Numbered from the stretch's first letter, positions 1 through 9,455 are shown. The stretch: DNA of 64,000 nucleotides from Candidatus Limosilactobacillus merdigallinarum (GCA_019114515.1 DXFH01000002.1:103266-167265), one strand, 5' to 3'. Numbers and translations: made by a program. The notes: generated from the letters alone by a model not told the origin.

Positions 1-1114
1 CTTCGCCACGTTCTATCCGGCGCCATTCATCATAGCGTTCACCACTGGAAAGTGCCGAATGAATTACTGCCACCTTTTTGCCGAAGCGTCCACGCACTTG
101 ATCAGCAATTTGCGGTGTCAGTGATATTTCTGGAACAAGCAATAGCGCTGTCTTTCCCTGCTTTAAAGCATGAGCGATTGCATGCAGGTATACTTCCGTC
201 TTACCACTACCCGTGACGCCCCGTAGCAAGTATGTTTGCGCCTGTTGGTGATCGATATCGTCAACGATGGGTCGTAACACTCGTTCTTGATCATCTGTCA
301 GGGTTAAGGGTTTCGTCAACTGGTCACAATTAGGAATTCTTCCTGAATCCGGAATGCGGTAGCGTTCAACGGATCCGCGCATGAGCCAGCCCTTTTTTGC
401 TCCCGCACTAAAATCAGCACTAGTTAAGCCACTTTCTTGTTCTGCTTCAGGTAATGTAACGGAATGTCCTTGTAAATTCTGCAAGTAGGCAACTAGTTGG
501 CGTTGCACCTTTGCATTCTTACGCAAATCATGCAAGACATCTTCTAATTCCAAAAAGTTCAATGCTGGCGTAATGGTGGTAACCATCTTTACCTTGGCCC
601 GATCCACTACTTGGTATTCAAAACGAATTTTGCCAGCTCGTTTTAGTTTTAATAACTGGCTGACAATTTCTGGGTCATTTTGAACATCGGCAAAATCCAA
701 TTCATCTTGACCCTTAAATAGCTGCAGGCTGGTTTGCTCGTCGACTTCATCTACAATGCGCACTACCCGCTTAGACTGTGCCTTAAGCACATTAGGCAGC
801 ATCGTGTAAATACAAGAAATCCAAAAAGAATAGGTATTTTGCGCCAGCCACTTGCTAAGTTGCAATAGTTCAGTATTCACAACCGGTTGTAGATCCATCA
901 AGCCCGATAACATTTTGAGCTGGCCATCGTAATTAATGGGTTCGTCTAAACCAACAATAAAGCCTTGCACTTCCCGTTTTCCTTTACCAAAAGGAACGAT
1001 AACGCGCATCCCGACTTGCACTTGGTGGGAAAGACGTGCCGGAATTTTATAAGTATATGGACGGTTAGCCTGCATCGTCGTTACATCTACAACCACTTGT
1101 GCTAATTCCGGCAT
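1..1114 (-). CDS. priA: Primosomal replication helicase PriA, N-terminal part (runs off left edge)
   Basis: PriA is the 3'-5' helicase that reloads the replisome at stalled forks and D-loops. The window holds about the first 371 residues; the rest lies past base 1. On the minus strand the sequence reads into a Walker A segment GVTGSGKTE (near 200-230), followed by LVPEISLT and then the SALSSGERYDEW segment near the left edge, all typical of PriA. The ATG at 1114 is preceded by an AAGGGGG ribosome site. It follows coaBC by 13 bases, the usual Firmicute order coaBC-priA, so the two are probably cotranscribed. Confidence 0.95.
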   Translation of the reverse strand, partial: MPELAQVVVDVTTMQANRPYTYKIPARLSHQVQVGMRVIVPFGKGKREVQGFIVGLDEPINYDGQLKMLSGLMDLQPVVNTELLQLSKWLAQNTYSFWISCIYTMLPNVLKAQSKRVVRIVDEVDEQTSLQLFKGQDELDFADVQNDPEIVSQLLKLKRAGKIRFEYQVVDRAKVKMVTTITPALNFLELEDVLHDLRKNAKVQRQLVAYLQNLQGHSVTLPEAEQESGLTSADFSAGAKKGWLMRGSVERYRIPDSGRIPNCDQLTKPLTLTDDQERVLRPIVDDIDHQQAQTYLLRGVTGSGKTEVYLHAIAHALKQGKTALLLVPEISLTPQIADQVRGRFGKKVAVIHSALSSGERYDEWRRIERGE

Positions 1115-1127
1115 TAAGGATACCCCC

Positions 1128-2324
1128 TTACTTCCCTAATTTTTGCGCAACCAGTTTCATTAATCGTTGCGCTACTTTTGCTTTTGACATTAACGGCCAT
1201 GCCTGTGGCTTTTCACCAGGCTGCAAGATTGTCACCTGGTTGGTATCTGTGCCAAAGCCACTACAAGCTTTAGCAACGTCATTAGCAACAATCATGTCAG
1301 CATGCTTACTAGCTAATTTATGCTCGGCATTATTCAACAGGTCTTGGGTCTCGGCTGCAAAACCGACCACCAATTGTGACTGCTTCTTAGCGCCCATAGT
1401 TGCCAAAATATCCGGCGTTGTCTCTAGTTTTAATGTCCACTCATTTTCTCCTGGATGCTTCTTGATTTTTTGATCCGCTAGGTGAAGCGGCTTAAAATCG
1501 GCAATTGCCGCGGCCATAATCAGTGCATCACAATCTGTGAACTGCTCATTCACTTTTGTAAGCATCTCTTCGGTAGTTTTGACAGAGATAATTTGCAAAT
1601 GCGGGTTGCTTGGCACAGCAACGCTCATTGTCCCGGCAATTAAAGTCACCTGTGCACCCATTGAAAGCGCCGCTTGTGCAACTGCTACTCCCATTTTTCC
1701 TGAAGAACGATTGCCAATAAACCTTACCGGGTCTAAATACTCCAAGGTCCCGCCAGCGGTGACAACAATCTTTTTACCAGCAAGCAGGCCATGATTTCCT
1801 AATTGCCCTTCGACAAACTCTTTAATCAACTCTGGTTCAGGAAAACGCCCTTTGCCAGCATAACCTTCTGCTAGTTGGCCATCAACAGGATCCATGATCA
1901 AATACCCATCTGATTTTAAAAGACGCAAATTACGCTGAGTTGCACTTTTTTCCCACATATGAGAATTCATCGCTGGAACTACAATCGTGGGCGCGTGAAC
2001 GGCCAATAACGTGCTTGTTACTGCATCGTCAGCAATTCCATTGGCCATTTTAGCAATGATATCGGCGCTAGCCGGTGCAACGATTGCCAGCTGTGTCCAA
2101 TCCGCAAATTCAATGTGTGCAATATGGCCATCGTTATGATCAAACAGATCGGTCAAAACTGGTTCATGCAATAAAGACGAAAAGGTTTCCGTACCCACAA
2201 ACTTTGTAGCCGCCTTAGTCATCGCCACTTTTACGTGATGACCATTTTTTTGCAGGCTCCGCATTAAGTAGACGGCTTTATAAGCGGCAATGCTCCCGCT
2301 AACAAAAATCGTAATATGAGCCAT
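1128..2324 (-). CDS. coaBC: Bifunctional phosphopantothenoylcysteine decarboxylase / phosphopantothenate-cysteine ligase
   Basis: This enzyme carries out two steps of coenzyme A synthesis: it joins cysteine to 4'-phosphopantothenate and then decarboxylates the product. The N-terminal flavoprotein half (about 1-175) has the flavin loop GSIAAYKA, a candidate catalytic His70 in HIAHIEF, and the PAMN motif at 117-120. The C-terminal ligase half begins near residue 183 with IVVTAGGT and contains NRSSGKMG and the KIKK segment. Its 398 aa is the normal fused length. The ATG start has an AGGGAGAC ribosome site. It lies between rpoZ and priA, as in Bacillus; a second CoA gene, coaE, is far away at 51218. 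Confidence 0.97.
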   Translation of the reverse strand: MAHITIFVSGSIAAYKAVYLMRSLQKNGHHVKVAMTKAATKFVGTETFSSLLHEPVLTDLFDHNDGHIAHIEFADWTQLAIVAPASADIIAKMANGIADDAVTSTLLAVHAPTIVVPAMNSHMWEKSATQRNLRLLKSDGYLIMDPVDGQLAEGYAGKGRFPEPELIKEFVEGQLGNHGLLAGKKIVVTAGGTLEYLDPVRFIGNRSSGKMGVAVAQAALSMGAQVTLIAGTMSVAVPSNPHLQIISVKTTEEMLTKVNEQFTDCDALIMAAAIADFKPLHLADQKIKKHPGENEWTLKLETTPDILATMGAKKQSQLVVGFAAETQDLLNNAEHKLASKHADMIVANDVAKACSGFGTDTNQVTILQPGEKPQAWPLMSKAKVAQRLMKLVAQKLGK

Positions 2325-2350
2325 GTGAGTCTCCCTTCAGATACATAAAG

Positions 2351-2380
2351 AAAAAGGGGCCAGGAAATTCCCAGCTCCCT
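2351..2380 (-). terminator. Probable intrinsic terminator after rpoZ
   Basis: On the minus strand GGGAGCTGGG and CCTGGCCCC form an imperfect stem with one bulged A and two G-U pairs, followed by TTTTTCTTT. It lies between the rpoZ stop and the coaBC start, so it may end or attenuate the gmk-rpoZ transcript. Confidence 0.6.
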
Positions 2381-2400
2381 ATACCTGACTGCTGCCAGGA

Positions 2401-2676
2401 TTAATCTTGCTTATCTTCAACATGGTCAGGGTCAATCGTAACCTTGCCGGCTTCGATTTCTTCCAGTGCCATGCCGACTGACTTAGCTGATTTGTAATGG
2501 TCTAGTAGCAATGGCTTGTCGCCTTCCATGTTAACGGGCTTATCACCATGATCAGCATCCCACTTGTCACGGAAGTACTTATCAATTTCATGTGCCCGCT
2601 TGCTGGCCAGCATAATTAATGAATAACGCGAATCAACCCGCTTAAGCAATTCATCAACTGAAGGAAATAAAATCAT
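2401..2676 (-). CDS. rpoZ: RNA polymerase omega subunit
   Basis: Omega is the small subunit that helps assemble and stabilise RNA polymerase by clamping the beta' C-terminus. The 91-aa protein begins [19 protein letters not shown] and has the conserved segment [13 protein letters not shown]; the acidic tail from about residue 60 is variable in the family. Its ATG overlaps the gmk stop by four bases (ATGA), indicating translational coupling, and gmk-rpoZ is the standard pairing. Its length is slightly above the usual 65-80 aa because of the tail. Confidence 0.95.
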   Translation of the reverse strand: MILFPSVDELLKRVDSRYSLIMLASKRAHEIDKYFRDKWDADHGDKPVNMEGDKPLLLDHYKSAKSVGMALEEIEAGKVTIDPDHVEDKQD

Positions 2677-3293
2677 TTTTTCGAATCTCCTAACATCTCT
2701 AAGTAATCAGGCATTACCCTTTGTACCCGTAACCGTTCAGTCCGGATAATTCCCTTGATCTTTTCAACAGCATTATCGACTGTATCGTTAACAACTGCAT
2801 AGTCGTAGTTTTGCATCATTTCGATTTCACCAACAGCCTTGTGGATCCGCTTGTTAATCACGTCCATACTATCGGTGCCACGATGAATCAGTCGATGTTT
2901 CAATTCCATCAAGTCCGGCGGTGTCAAGAAAATGAATACCCCATCCGGACGCTTAGACCGAACCTGCATTGCTCCATTGACTTCAATTTCCAAAAATACG
3001 TCTTTGCCTGAAGCCAAAGTCTCATCAATATATTTTAATGGGGTGCCGTAATAATTGTCAACATACTTAGCATATTCCAGCATTTGACCACTTTGAATAT
3101 TCTTTTCAAATTGTTCCTTGGTCACAAAGAAGTAATCAACCCCGTTTTTTTCACCTGGACGCGGTTTACGGGTTGTCATTGAAATTGAATACTGGAAATC
3201 ATTACCAGGTTGACTAAACAATGCTTTACGCACTGTCCCCTTTCCCACACCAGAAGGGCCTGAAAGAACAATCAACATTCCACGTTTTGTCAT
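2673..3293 (-). CDS. gmk: Guanylate kinase
   Basis: Guanylate kinase phosphorylates GMP to GDP with ATP and feeds GTP and (p)ppGpp pools. The 206-aa protein has the P-loop GPSGVGKG at 12-19, then TTRKPRPGE and the GVDYFFV segment that bind GMP. The region [16 protein letters not shown] and the lid arginines around [12 protein letters not shown] follow in the usual order. Its ATG has a GGGGAAAG ribosome site. It heads a two-gene unit with rpoZ and diverges from the SOS-controlled small gene at 3482. Confidence 0.97.
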   Translation of the reverse strand: MTKRGMLIVLSGPSGVGKGTVRKALFSQPGNDFQYSISMTTRKPRPGEKNGVDYFFVTKEQFEKNIQSGQMLEYAKYVDNYYGTPLKYIDETLASGKDVFLEIEVNGAMQVRSKRPDGVFIFLTPPDLMELKHRLIHRGTDSMDVINKRIHKAVGEIEMMQNYDYAVVNDTVDNAVEKIKGIIRTERLRVQRVMPDYLEMLGDSKK

Positions 3294-3416
3294 AACTTAG
3301 CTTTCCCCTTACCTTATATCAAAAAAGTATTATTAATATTGTGCCTTAAAAAGACCGTTAATTCAAGTCTCCACCATGATCTGGCATCATTGTTGCAATT
3401 ATTGCAAAAAGATCAC

Positions 3417-3445
3417 TTGCGTTTTTGAACGTACGTTCGTATACT
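3417..3445 (+). promoter_or_regulatory. Sigma-A promoter with embedded LexA/DinR (SOS) box
   Basis: A -35 TTGCGT (3417-3422) and a -10 TATACT (3440-3445) are separated by exactly 17 bases. The spacer contains GAACGTACGTTC (3427-3438), a perfect palindrome matching the Gram-positive LexA site GAACN4GTTC, placed where a bound repressor would block RNA polymerase. A second palindrome, TTGCAATTATTGCAA (3393-3407), lies just upstream. Motif and spacing are visible in the sequence; LexA control is inferred. Confidence 0.8.
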
Positions 3446-3481
3446 ATGAAATGCAAACAAATGTTCGGGAGGACAATTCTT

Positions 3482-3808
3482 ATGCAAATGTCAGCTCAAT
3501 CACTTCTATCACGCAGCAATAACGTATTATCCCATTATTTTCAAGATTTCTTTGACCCTGAACCGCAAGATACAAAAGAAATCCGCTTGCTACCTGTGGA
3601 GCCCTTATTTCAGCGTCGTCTCTTTTTAAAGAAAGCAATTGCAAGCCAGCGTCCCGTTTTCCTACAGCTGGATCCACTGACGAATGCAGGACACACCGTT
3701 AACGTTCGTGGTGTTATTCGTCCCATGAATCACGGACGCTTCTTAATTACCGCCCATAACTTAACTTACGTTTTTCATCTTCATCAGCTTCGCTACATTG
3801 CAGGTTAA
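3482..3808 (+). CDS. Small protein under SOS-type control, possibly YolD-like
   Basis: This is a 108-aa protein of no certain family. The start is set by a GGGAGGA ribosome site (3467-3473) eight bases before the ATG; an upstream in-frame TTG at 3425 lies before the -10 element and cannot be used. The C-terminal half (about 50-108: LKKAIASQRPVFLQL, then VRGVIRPMNHGRFLIT and VFHLHQLRYIAG) resembles the small beta-barrel of YolD-like proteins, which often sit beside Y-family polymerases. That match is by eye and weak. It is the only plus-strand gene between gmk and recN and has its own promoter with a LexA box and its own terminator, so it is likely an independent DNA-damage gene. Confidence 0.8.
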   Translation: MQMSAQSLLSRSNNVLSHYFQDFFDPEPQDTKEIRLLPVEPLFQRRLFLKKAIASQRPVFLQLDPLTNAGHTVNVRGVIRPMNHGRFLITAHNLTYVFHLHQLRYIAG

Positions 3809-3836
3809 ACAGTGTCATTCGGTTAGTATAAGAATC

Positions 3837-3866
3837 AAAAAAGCAGGCTTTTCACCTGCTTTTTGT
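3837..3866. terminator. Bidirectional terminator between the SOS gene and recN
   Basis: AAAAAAGCAGG and CCTGCTTTTTG flank a short loop, giving a stem with a T-run in both directions. It serves the convergent genes at 3482 (+) and recN (-). Confidence 0.85.
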
Positions 3867-3869
3867 TGT

Positions 3870-5549
3870 CTAATGAGCCATTTCTAAAAGCTCTTTGGCG
3901 TGTTCACGCGTTAATTTAGTAATTTTTTCACCAGCTAGCATCCGCGCTAACTCGTCAACTCGTTGTGCCTTATTTAGGGCCTGTACCTCAGTGACGGTTC
4001 GCTGCTTCTGCAAGTGCTTACTGATCAAGAAATGATGTTGTGCAACGGCGGCAACCTGAGGCAAGTGGGTAATGCACAAGACTTGTGAGTTTGCTGCAAT
4101 CAACTTGATTTTATCAGCAATTGCTTGGGCTACCCGGCCGCTCACACCCGTGTCCACTTCATCGAAAATAATACTTGTAACGCCCTCGACCTTAGCAAAA
4201 ATTGTCTTTAAGGCTAACATAACCCGTGACAATTCACCGCCAGATACAATTCTAACCAGTGGTCCCAATCGTTCACCAGGATTAGTTTGAATGTAAAACT
4301 CCACATTATCTTGCCCGGTTGGTGTAAATGTCAGTTGGTCTGCAGTCTTAAATTTCACTTGAAAAATTGCTTTAGACATATAAAGGTCACTAAGCTGCTG
4401 GTGAACCCGTCTTTCTAATTGACCAGCGGCTTTGACCCGCATTGAATGAAGTTTACCCGCTAGATTGCCTAATTGCTTAGTAATATCTTGCAATTCTTTT
4501 TCCAACTCATCGTTAGAATCAGCAGTACCCTCCATTTTGGCCAGTTCTTGTTGAATTTTTTCGTAATAATCTAAAACATCTTTTAATGAGTCACCGTATT
4601 TGTGTTCTAGGTCACCAATTAGGGTCAGCCGACCGTTAATTTGTTGCAGACGATCATCATCATAGGCTAAATTATCAAGTTCACGTCCGGCCTGATTGGC
4701 AGCGTCCTGGAGATTATAATAGGAATCCGTAATGCTTTTGGCCAGGTCATCATATTCACCATCAAACTGACTAATCTGACTGGTTGCATCCATCAGGCCT
4801 GCCAATTGATCCAGCACCGGTGTTGCTTCATCACCATTCAACACTGCAATAACGTCCTGCAACGTCTCATTGATTTGCTGAAAATGTTCCAAACGATCGC
4901 GCTCAGCAGTTAATTGCTCTTCCTCATCTGCTTTTAAGTGCGCTTCGCCAATCTCTTTTTCTTGATAATGCAACATATCAAGGCGTTGTGCCCACTGCTG
5001 TTCATTAGCCTGTTTCTTGGCCAAGGTGGATTTGATTTGCAGATAGCGCTCATACAATTCTCGATAATGTGACCTTATCTCCAGCAGCTCTTTACCGGCA
5101 AATTGGTCCAGCATTTCTAAGTGCTGATCTGGCTGCAACAAGCGTTGGCTATCATTTTGTCCCTGAATATCTACCAGTGCACTCCCAATTTTTTTAAGCA
5201 CACTGGTATTAATTAAGGTGCCATTGACACGGATCGTGTTTCGTCCATTACGGTGAATTGTACGCGAGATGATTAAAGTGCCATCTTCGTGATCAATCCC
5301 CAAATCATCTAGTTCATGCAGGTAAGCAGGACGGTTCGGCAACGTAAATTGTCCTTGTACGACCAGTTTATCGCTGCCCTTACGAATCAATTCCTGTGAC
5401 CCCCGACGACCAGCCAACAAGCTGACAGCGTCAATAATAATGGATTTACCGGCGCCAGTTTCCCCGGTTAACACTGTCATATGATCATCAAATTCCAGCG
5501 ATAAATGTGGAATAATTGCTAAATCATCAATCGTTAATTCCTGGAGCAC
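3870..5549 (-). CDS. recN: DNA repair protein RecN
   Basis: RecN is an SMC-like ATPase that binds DNA ends during double-strand break repair. The 559-aa protein has Walker A GETGAGKS at 29-36, a long coiled-coil middle (about 150-380), then the ABC signature VSGGELSRVMLALK and Walker B SIIFDEVDTGVSG near the C-terminus. The start is GTG with GAGGAGG seven bases upstream. It sits 17 bases after argR, as in Bacillus (ahrC-recN). No LexA box was noticed directly upstream. Confidence 0.97.
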   Translation of the reverse strand: MLQELTIDDLAIIPHLSLEFDDHMTVLTGETGAGKSIIIDAVSLLAGRRGSQELIRKGSDKLVVQGQFTLPNRPAYLHELDDLGIDHEDGTLIISRTIHRNGRNTIRVNGTLINTSVLKKIGSALVDIQGQNDSQRLLQPDQHLEMLDQFAGKELLEIRSHYRELYERYLQIKSTLAKKQANEQQWAQRLDMLHYQEKEIGEAHLKADEEEQLTAERDRLEHFQQINETLQDVIAVLNGDEATPVLDQLAGLMDATSQISQFDGEYDDLAKSITDSYYNLQDAANQAGRELDNLAYDDDRLQQINGRLTLIGDLEHKYGDSLKDVLDYYEKIQQELAKMEGTADSNDELEKELQDITKQLGNLAGKLHSMRVKAAGQLERRVHQQLSDLYMSKAIFQVKFKTADQLTFTPTGQDNVEFYIQTNPGERLGPLVRIVSGGELSRVMLALKTIFAKVEGVTSIIFDEVDTGVSGRVAQAIADKIKLIAANSQVLCITHLPQVAAVAQHHFLISKHLQKQRTVTEVQALNKAQRVDELARMLAGEKITKLTREHAKELLEMAH

Positions 5550-5566
5550 AGTACATCCTCCTCAAA

Positions 5567-6016
5567 TTATTGCAGTGAAGTTAATTTACGTTCAAAAGCA
5601 GCTGCATCCGCTGCCGACTGACACACTACCAGCACACTAGTATCATCACCAATAGCCGTGAACACTTCCTGATAGTTCATCTGCTTAATCAGCATTGCGG
5701 CTACCGGGCCATTTCCTGGCTTCAATGCAAGTGAGAGGAAACGATCAGACCGCTTCAGCGAAATCAACCCATGTTTCAGAGTATCGGCGAGTTGACTGCT
5801 CCGGTTGCCTCCCTGTTGAAGTGGGAGACTGTAGTGGTAACCGCCGCCCACACTAGGCACCTTTACCAGCTGCATTTCCTTAATATCGCGCGAAACAGTT
5901 GCTTGTGTTACCTGAATACCTTCATCAAGTAATAGGCGAACCATATCCTCTTGACGTTCAACTTGTTGGTTAGCAATTAATTCTTTAATTTTTGCTTGGC
6001 GGATAGCTTTTTTCAT
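5567..6016 (-). CDS. argR: Arginine repressor ArgR/AhrC
   Basis: ArgR is an arginine-sensing hexameric repressor of arginine synthesis and activator of arginine catabolism. The 149-aa protein has an N-terminal winged helix (about 1-70, with VTQATVSRDIKEMQLVKV as recognition region) and a C-terminal oligomerisation/arginine-binding domain with the GDDT motif in TAIGDDTSVLVV. Its ATG overlaps the tlyA stop by four bases. No arginine genes are adjacent, so it acts in trans; the position between tlyA and recN is the conserved Firmicute one. Confidence 0.95.
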   Translation of the reverse strand: MKKAIRQAKIKELIANQQVERQEDMVRLLLDEGIQVTQATVSRDIKEMQLVKVPSVGGGYHYSLPLQQGGNRSSQLADTLKHGLISLKRSDRFLSLALKPGNGPVAAMLIKQMNYQEVFTAIGDDTSVLVVCQSAADAAAFERKLTSLQ

Positions 6017-6843
6017 TTGCTTTGCCCCTTAACTTTCAAATCCTCATATGCATGATCAATTACTGCATTGATGTCAACAGACGGATCAATTGTCCCCGTC
6101 TGATCTTTTAGCCGTAAGTGAACCAGAAATTCGATATTGCCTTGGCCACCCTTAATTGGCGAGTAGTCCAAAGCTAAAACATCAAAATGGTCTTCGGTGG
6201 CAAACTTAAGAACCTTGTTCAGCACGGCTTCATGGGTAGAACGCTTATGAATAATGCCATTCTTGCCCACATGGTCTCGTCCGGCTTCAAATTGTGGCTT
6301 AATCAACGCTACCACTGATCCGCCCTGTTTCAAGATGTGTGATAGCGGTGGCAAAATCATACTTAGCGAGATAAATGAGACGTCAATGGAGGCAAATTCT
6401 GGTTGCCCATGCGTAAAATCTTCTAGCTTACTGTAGCGAAAATTTGTCTGTTCCATCACTACTACCCGAGGATCCTCCCGCAACTGCCACACCAGCTGGT
6501 TGGTACCAACATCCAAGGCATAGCTCAACTTAGCTCCAGCTTGCAGCATCACATCGGTAAAGCCGCCAGTTGAAGAGCCAATATCCAGCACTGTCTCATC
6601 CTGTACGTCAATGTGAAATACCTTCAATGCCTTAGCTAATTTTAAACCACCACGACTGACGTAAGGCATTTTCTTGCCTTTCATGTGCAGGGTAGTTTCA
6701 ATGGGGATTTTTTGTCCAGGCTTATCCAGTCGTTCATTATTCTTCCCCAGAATTTCACCAGCCATCACCGCGCGCTTGGCCTGCTCACGAGAATCAAATA
6801 ATCCCTGTTTAACTAATAAGACGTCCACTCGTTCTTTTTTCAT
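6013..6843 (-). CDS. TlyA-family rRNA 2'-O-methyltransferase (S4 domain)
   Basis: This 276-aa protein combines an S4 RNA-binding domain (about 3-60, RVDVLLVKQGLFDSREQAKR) with an FtsJ-type methyltransferase domain. The SAM-binding loop VLDIGSSTGGFTDVML lies near residue 85, followed by ALDVGTNQLVWQL and SIDVSFISL. The family is often annotated as hemolysin A, but characterised members methylate ribosomal RNA; the target here is not shown. It matches Bacillus yqxC in position between ispA and argR. A dxs gene, present there in Bacillus, is absent. Confidence 0.93.
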   Translation of the reverse strand: MKKERVDVLLVKQGLFDSREQAKRAVMAGEILGKNNERLDKPGQKIPIETTLHMKGKKMPYVSRGGLKLAKALKVFHIDVQDETVLDIGSSTGGFTDVMLQAGAKLSYALDVGTNQLVWQLREDPRVVVMEQTNFRYSKLEDFTHGQPEFASIDVSFISLSMILPPLSHILKQGGSVVALIKPQFEAGRDHVGKNGIIHKRSTHEAVLNKVLKFATEDHFDVLALDYSPIKGGQGNIEFLVHLRLKDQTGTIDPSVDINAVIDHAYEDLKVKGQSK

Positions 6844-6863
6844 CTTTTTTCCTCAGTTATTGC

Positions 6864-7733
6864 TTAATAACGAAAATATGCTAAAAAGTCATCTAACAAG
6901 CTAAAGTCGCCAACTCCACGATTGTCTAACTGTTGCTTGTCTGCTTTGGCACCAGCAATTGCTTGCGCCAAAGCCTGTTTAGTACCATCAATTCCTAGCA
7001 AGTTAGGATAAGTATTCTTTTGCTCATCAGCATCCTTATTGACAGCTTTGCCCATTTTTGCTTCGCTGCTTACCACATCCATCAGATCGTCATAAATTTG
7101 AAAAGCCAATCCATAGTGCGCACCAAAGCTTGCTAATACTCGCAAAGTATCTGCAGGAGCTTGGGCAATGACCCCACCAGCCATTACGCTATACCGCAGT
7201 AATGAACCAGTTTTTTTCGCATGCAAGTTCTTAAGTTCGTTTAAAGACAGGCCGGTTCCTTCATAGTGAATATCCATTGCCTGACCAGCAACCATCCCTG
7301 CAGGGCCAGCAGCCTGTGCTAACAATTGGACTAGCTGTAGGCGTACCGTCTCTTTCAGGTGGTTGTCACTAACCCACTGAAAAGCCAGGGTTAATAAACC
7401 ATCCCCTGCTAACGTGGCCATCCCGGCTCCAAAGCGACGGTGATTAGTCGGCAAAAAACGTCGCAAATCATCGTTATCCATTGCTGGCAAATCATCATGA
7501 ATAAGCGAATAAGTATGCAAAAGTTCCACCGCACTAGCGGCCCGCATGACATCATCGTCCAAATCTTTGCCCAACGCGTGAACCACTGCCAAAGTTAAAT
7601 TTGGCCGCAAACGCTTGCCACCAGCCATTAGTGAATAATACATCGATTCATATAAAGTGGACTGGTCACAATCGCTACCTAAATGCTTCTGAAGGTACTG
7701 ATCTACTTGTTTTTTTAAATCAGCAATTTCCAT
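6864..7733 (-). CDS. ispA: Geranyl/farnesyl diphosphate synthase
   Basis: This enzyme condenses isopentenyl diphosphate with dimethylallyl and geranyl diphosphate to make farnesyl diphosphate, the precursor for undecaprenyl phosphate and quinones. The 289-aa protein has the first aspartate-rich motif DDLPAMDNDD at 80-89 and the second DDLMD at 215-219, with GGKRLRP near 38-44. It starts at ATG with GAGGTAAC upstream. It follows xseB by 14 bases in the normal xseA-xseB-ispA order. Product length cannot be fixed from sequence alone. Confidence 0.95.
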   Translation of the reverse strand: MEIADLKKQVDQYLQKHLGSDCDQSTLYESMYYSLMAGGKRLRPNLTLAVVHALGKDLDDDVMRAASAVELLHTYSLIHDDLPAMDNDDLRRFLPTNHRRFGAGMATLAGDGLLTLAFQWVSDNHLKETVRLQLVQLLAQAAGPAGMVAGQAMDIHYEGTGLSLNELKNLHAKKTGSLLRYSVMAGGVIAQAPADTLRVLASFGAHYGLAFQIYDDLMDVVSSEAKMGKAVNKDADEQKNTYPNLLGIDGTKQALAQAIAGAKADKQQLDNRGVGDFSLLDDFLAYFRY

Positions 7734-7747
7734 AGTTGTTACCTCGT

Positions 7748-8071
7748 TTATGCATCCTTAAATGGCAGGTCGTCATCATTATCTTTGTTTAAAAATTCCG
7801 ACTGGTATCCTTGGTTCTTAACACCATTGTTAGCTAAATCATCGCCCTTTTCTTCTGCCGGCTTAACGTTGCCATTTTCGTCAACTAATTCAGCTAAGGT
7901 CTTTTCAGATTTATCAAGCTGTGCTTGCATTTTATTGGCCAGCTTCATTCCTTCCTTAAATTGTTTTAAGGCATCTTCCAATGCAACGTTACCTTGTTGC
8001 AAATTATTGACAATGTTTTGCAACTGGGTCATTTGATCTTCAAACGTAAATTTTTTCCTAGTGGTTGCCAT
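7748..8071 (-). CDS. xseB: Exodeoxyribonuclease VII small subunit
   Basis: XseB coats the helical arms of XseA in the exonuclease VII complex, which degrades single-stranded DNA into oligonucleotides. The conserved core FEDQMTQLQNIVNNLQQGNVALEDALKQF is followed by a longer-than-usual acidic tail; the family is usually about 70-80 aa and this is 107. The ATG at 8071 has an AAGG twelve bases upstream; an ATG at 8083 directly abuts the AAGG and is less likely. It overlaps the end of xseA. Confidence 0.93.
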   Translation of the reverse strand: MATTRKKFTFEDQMTQLQNIVNNLQQGNVALEDALKQFKEGMKLANKMQAQLDKSEKTLAELVDENGNVKPAEEKGDDLANNGVKNQGYQSEFLNKDNDDDLPFKDA

Positions 8072-9455
8072 CTTGTTTGCCATCCTTCTGTATCAATTTA
8101 ATTTCTGCTTCTGCAATTCCATCTGACAAATGAATCCGTACCCGGTCGGACGGGTGCAATTGTGATATCTGCTTAACTACCTGACCATCCAAGGTTACAT
8201 AGCTATACCCACGTGACAAAATCGTAGTGGGATTCAGGGCAATTAATTGCTGCTGCAGGCCCTGCAAAGCAGCCTGGTTTCTTTGGAGTTTTGTGCGCAA
8301 GCTAGCAGCCAATTGAGTCTGTAAGTGTTGCAATTTAGCCTGATCACGTACCAATTGCACACGGGGAGCGTTCTGATTTAATCGTGCCTGCAGATGATCT
8401 AGCTGATTTTGCTTATTAACCAGCAGTGCATTAAACGTTAACCGCAAATTTTGCCTGAGGTCATCGACTTGTTGCTGATATTGATTAAATAGCCGGTCAG
8501 GCTGCTGAAACACATAGTTATTTTGCAAAGCATCCAGTCTTGTCTGTGCCTGTTGAATAATGTTTGAGCAACTAACATATAACTGCTGCTGGTACTGGCG
8601 TATTTGCGCTAAAACATCGTCTAACAGCCATGCTGATGCCTTTACCGCTGCACTAGTAGGCGTTGCCTCACGATCATCCGCTGCCAGGTCGGCAATTGTG
8701 GTATCAACTTCGTGCCCTACTGATGAAATGACCGGAATATTGGAGTCAGCAATTGCTCGACCAACTACCTCCTCATTAAAGGTCCACAAATCAGCTCGGG
8801 AACCACCACCACGAGCGACGATCAGTACATCAAAGTTGCCATCCTCATTAGCCCGCCTGATCTGCTTGGCTACCATGGGGGCAGCATCGTCTCCCTGCAC
8901 CTTCGTAGGATAAAATACCAACTGAATTAAAGGATTACGGCGGCGAAAGGTCGTAATCATATCATGCTTGACGGCAGCATCATTACTCGTCACAATGGCG
9001 ACTCTTTTAGGAAAAGGCGGGATTGATTTCTTTGGTCGATCAAAAAGCCCTTCTTTTTTGAGTTTGGCATACATTTGCCGAAAAGCAATTTCCAAAGAAC
9101 CCGTTCCGGTAACTTCCATTTGGCTAACATAAAACTGGTAGGATCCCCGATTAGGATACACATCGACGTGACCATACACGAGAACTTTCATCCCATTTTC
9201 GGGAGTGAATTTTAACTTAGAAAACTCCCGTGCAAACATGACCGCATCAATTTGGTACAGGTCCTGATCCGGTAAATCCGAATTATCATCTTTCAAAGAA
9301 AAGTACTGGTTGCGGCTACGCAAATGAAAGTTAGTCAATTCACCCTGCAGCCAAAAATTTTGTTGATAAATGTATGGGTCGGCACGAAATTTTCGGCGAA
9401 TATACTTTGTTAGCTGATTAACAGTTAACGGCTTTTCTTGCGGCATCCTGCTCAC
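8058..9455 (-). CDS. xseA: Exodeoxyribonuclease VII large subunit
   Basis: XseA is the catalytic subunit of exonuclease VII. The roughly 465-aa protein has an N-terminal OB-fold (about 10-100), then the catalytic domain with [32 protein letters not shown], and [27 protein letters not shown] cut by normal spacing, then a long coiled-coil arm rich in Q and L (about 280-420). The GTG at 9455 overlaps folD by 38 bases; an ATG at 9446, with GGAG eight bases before it, is an equally good start. Confidence 0.96.
   Translation of the reverse strand: MSRMPQEKPLTVNQLTKYIRRKFRADPYIYQQNFWLQGELTNFHLRSRNQYFSLKDDNSDLPDQDLYQIDAVMFAREFSKLKFTPENGMKVLVYGHVDVYPNRGSYQFYVSQMEVTGTGSLEIAFRQMYAKLKKEGLFDRPKKSIPPFPKRVAIVTSNDAAVKHDMITTFRRRNPLIQLVFYPTKVQGDDAAPMVAKQIRRANEDGNFDVLIVARGGGSRADLWTFNEEVVGRAIADSNIPVISSVGHEVDTTIADLAADDREATPTSAAVKASAWLLDDVLAQIRQYQQQLYVSCSNIIQQAQTRLDALQNNYVFQQPDRLFNQYQQQVDDLRQNLRLTFNALLVNKQNQLDHLQARLNQNAPRVQLVRDQAKLQHLQTQLAASLRTKLQRNQAALQGLQQQLIALNPTTILSRGYSYVTLDGQVVKQISQLHPSDRVRIHLSDGIAEAEIKLIQKDGKQDGNH

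Noticed and set aside
3425-3481. In-frame TTG extension of the 108-aa SOS gene
   Set aside because: The TTG lies upstream of the -10 element and has no ribosome site; the ATG at 3482 follows GGGAGGA.
6013-6843. Hemolysin annotation for the TlyA-like gene
   Set aside because: S4 plus FtsJ-type methyltransferase motifs indicate an rRNA methylase; no pore-forming feature is visible.
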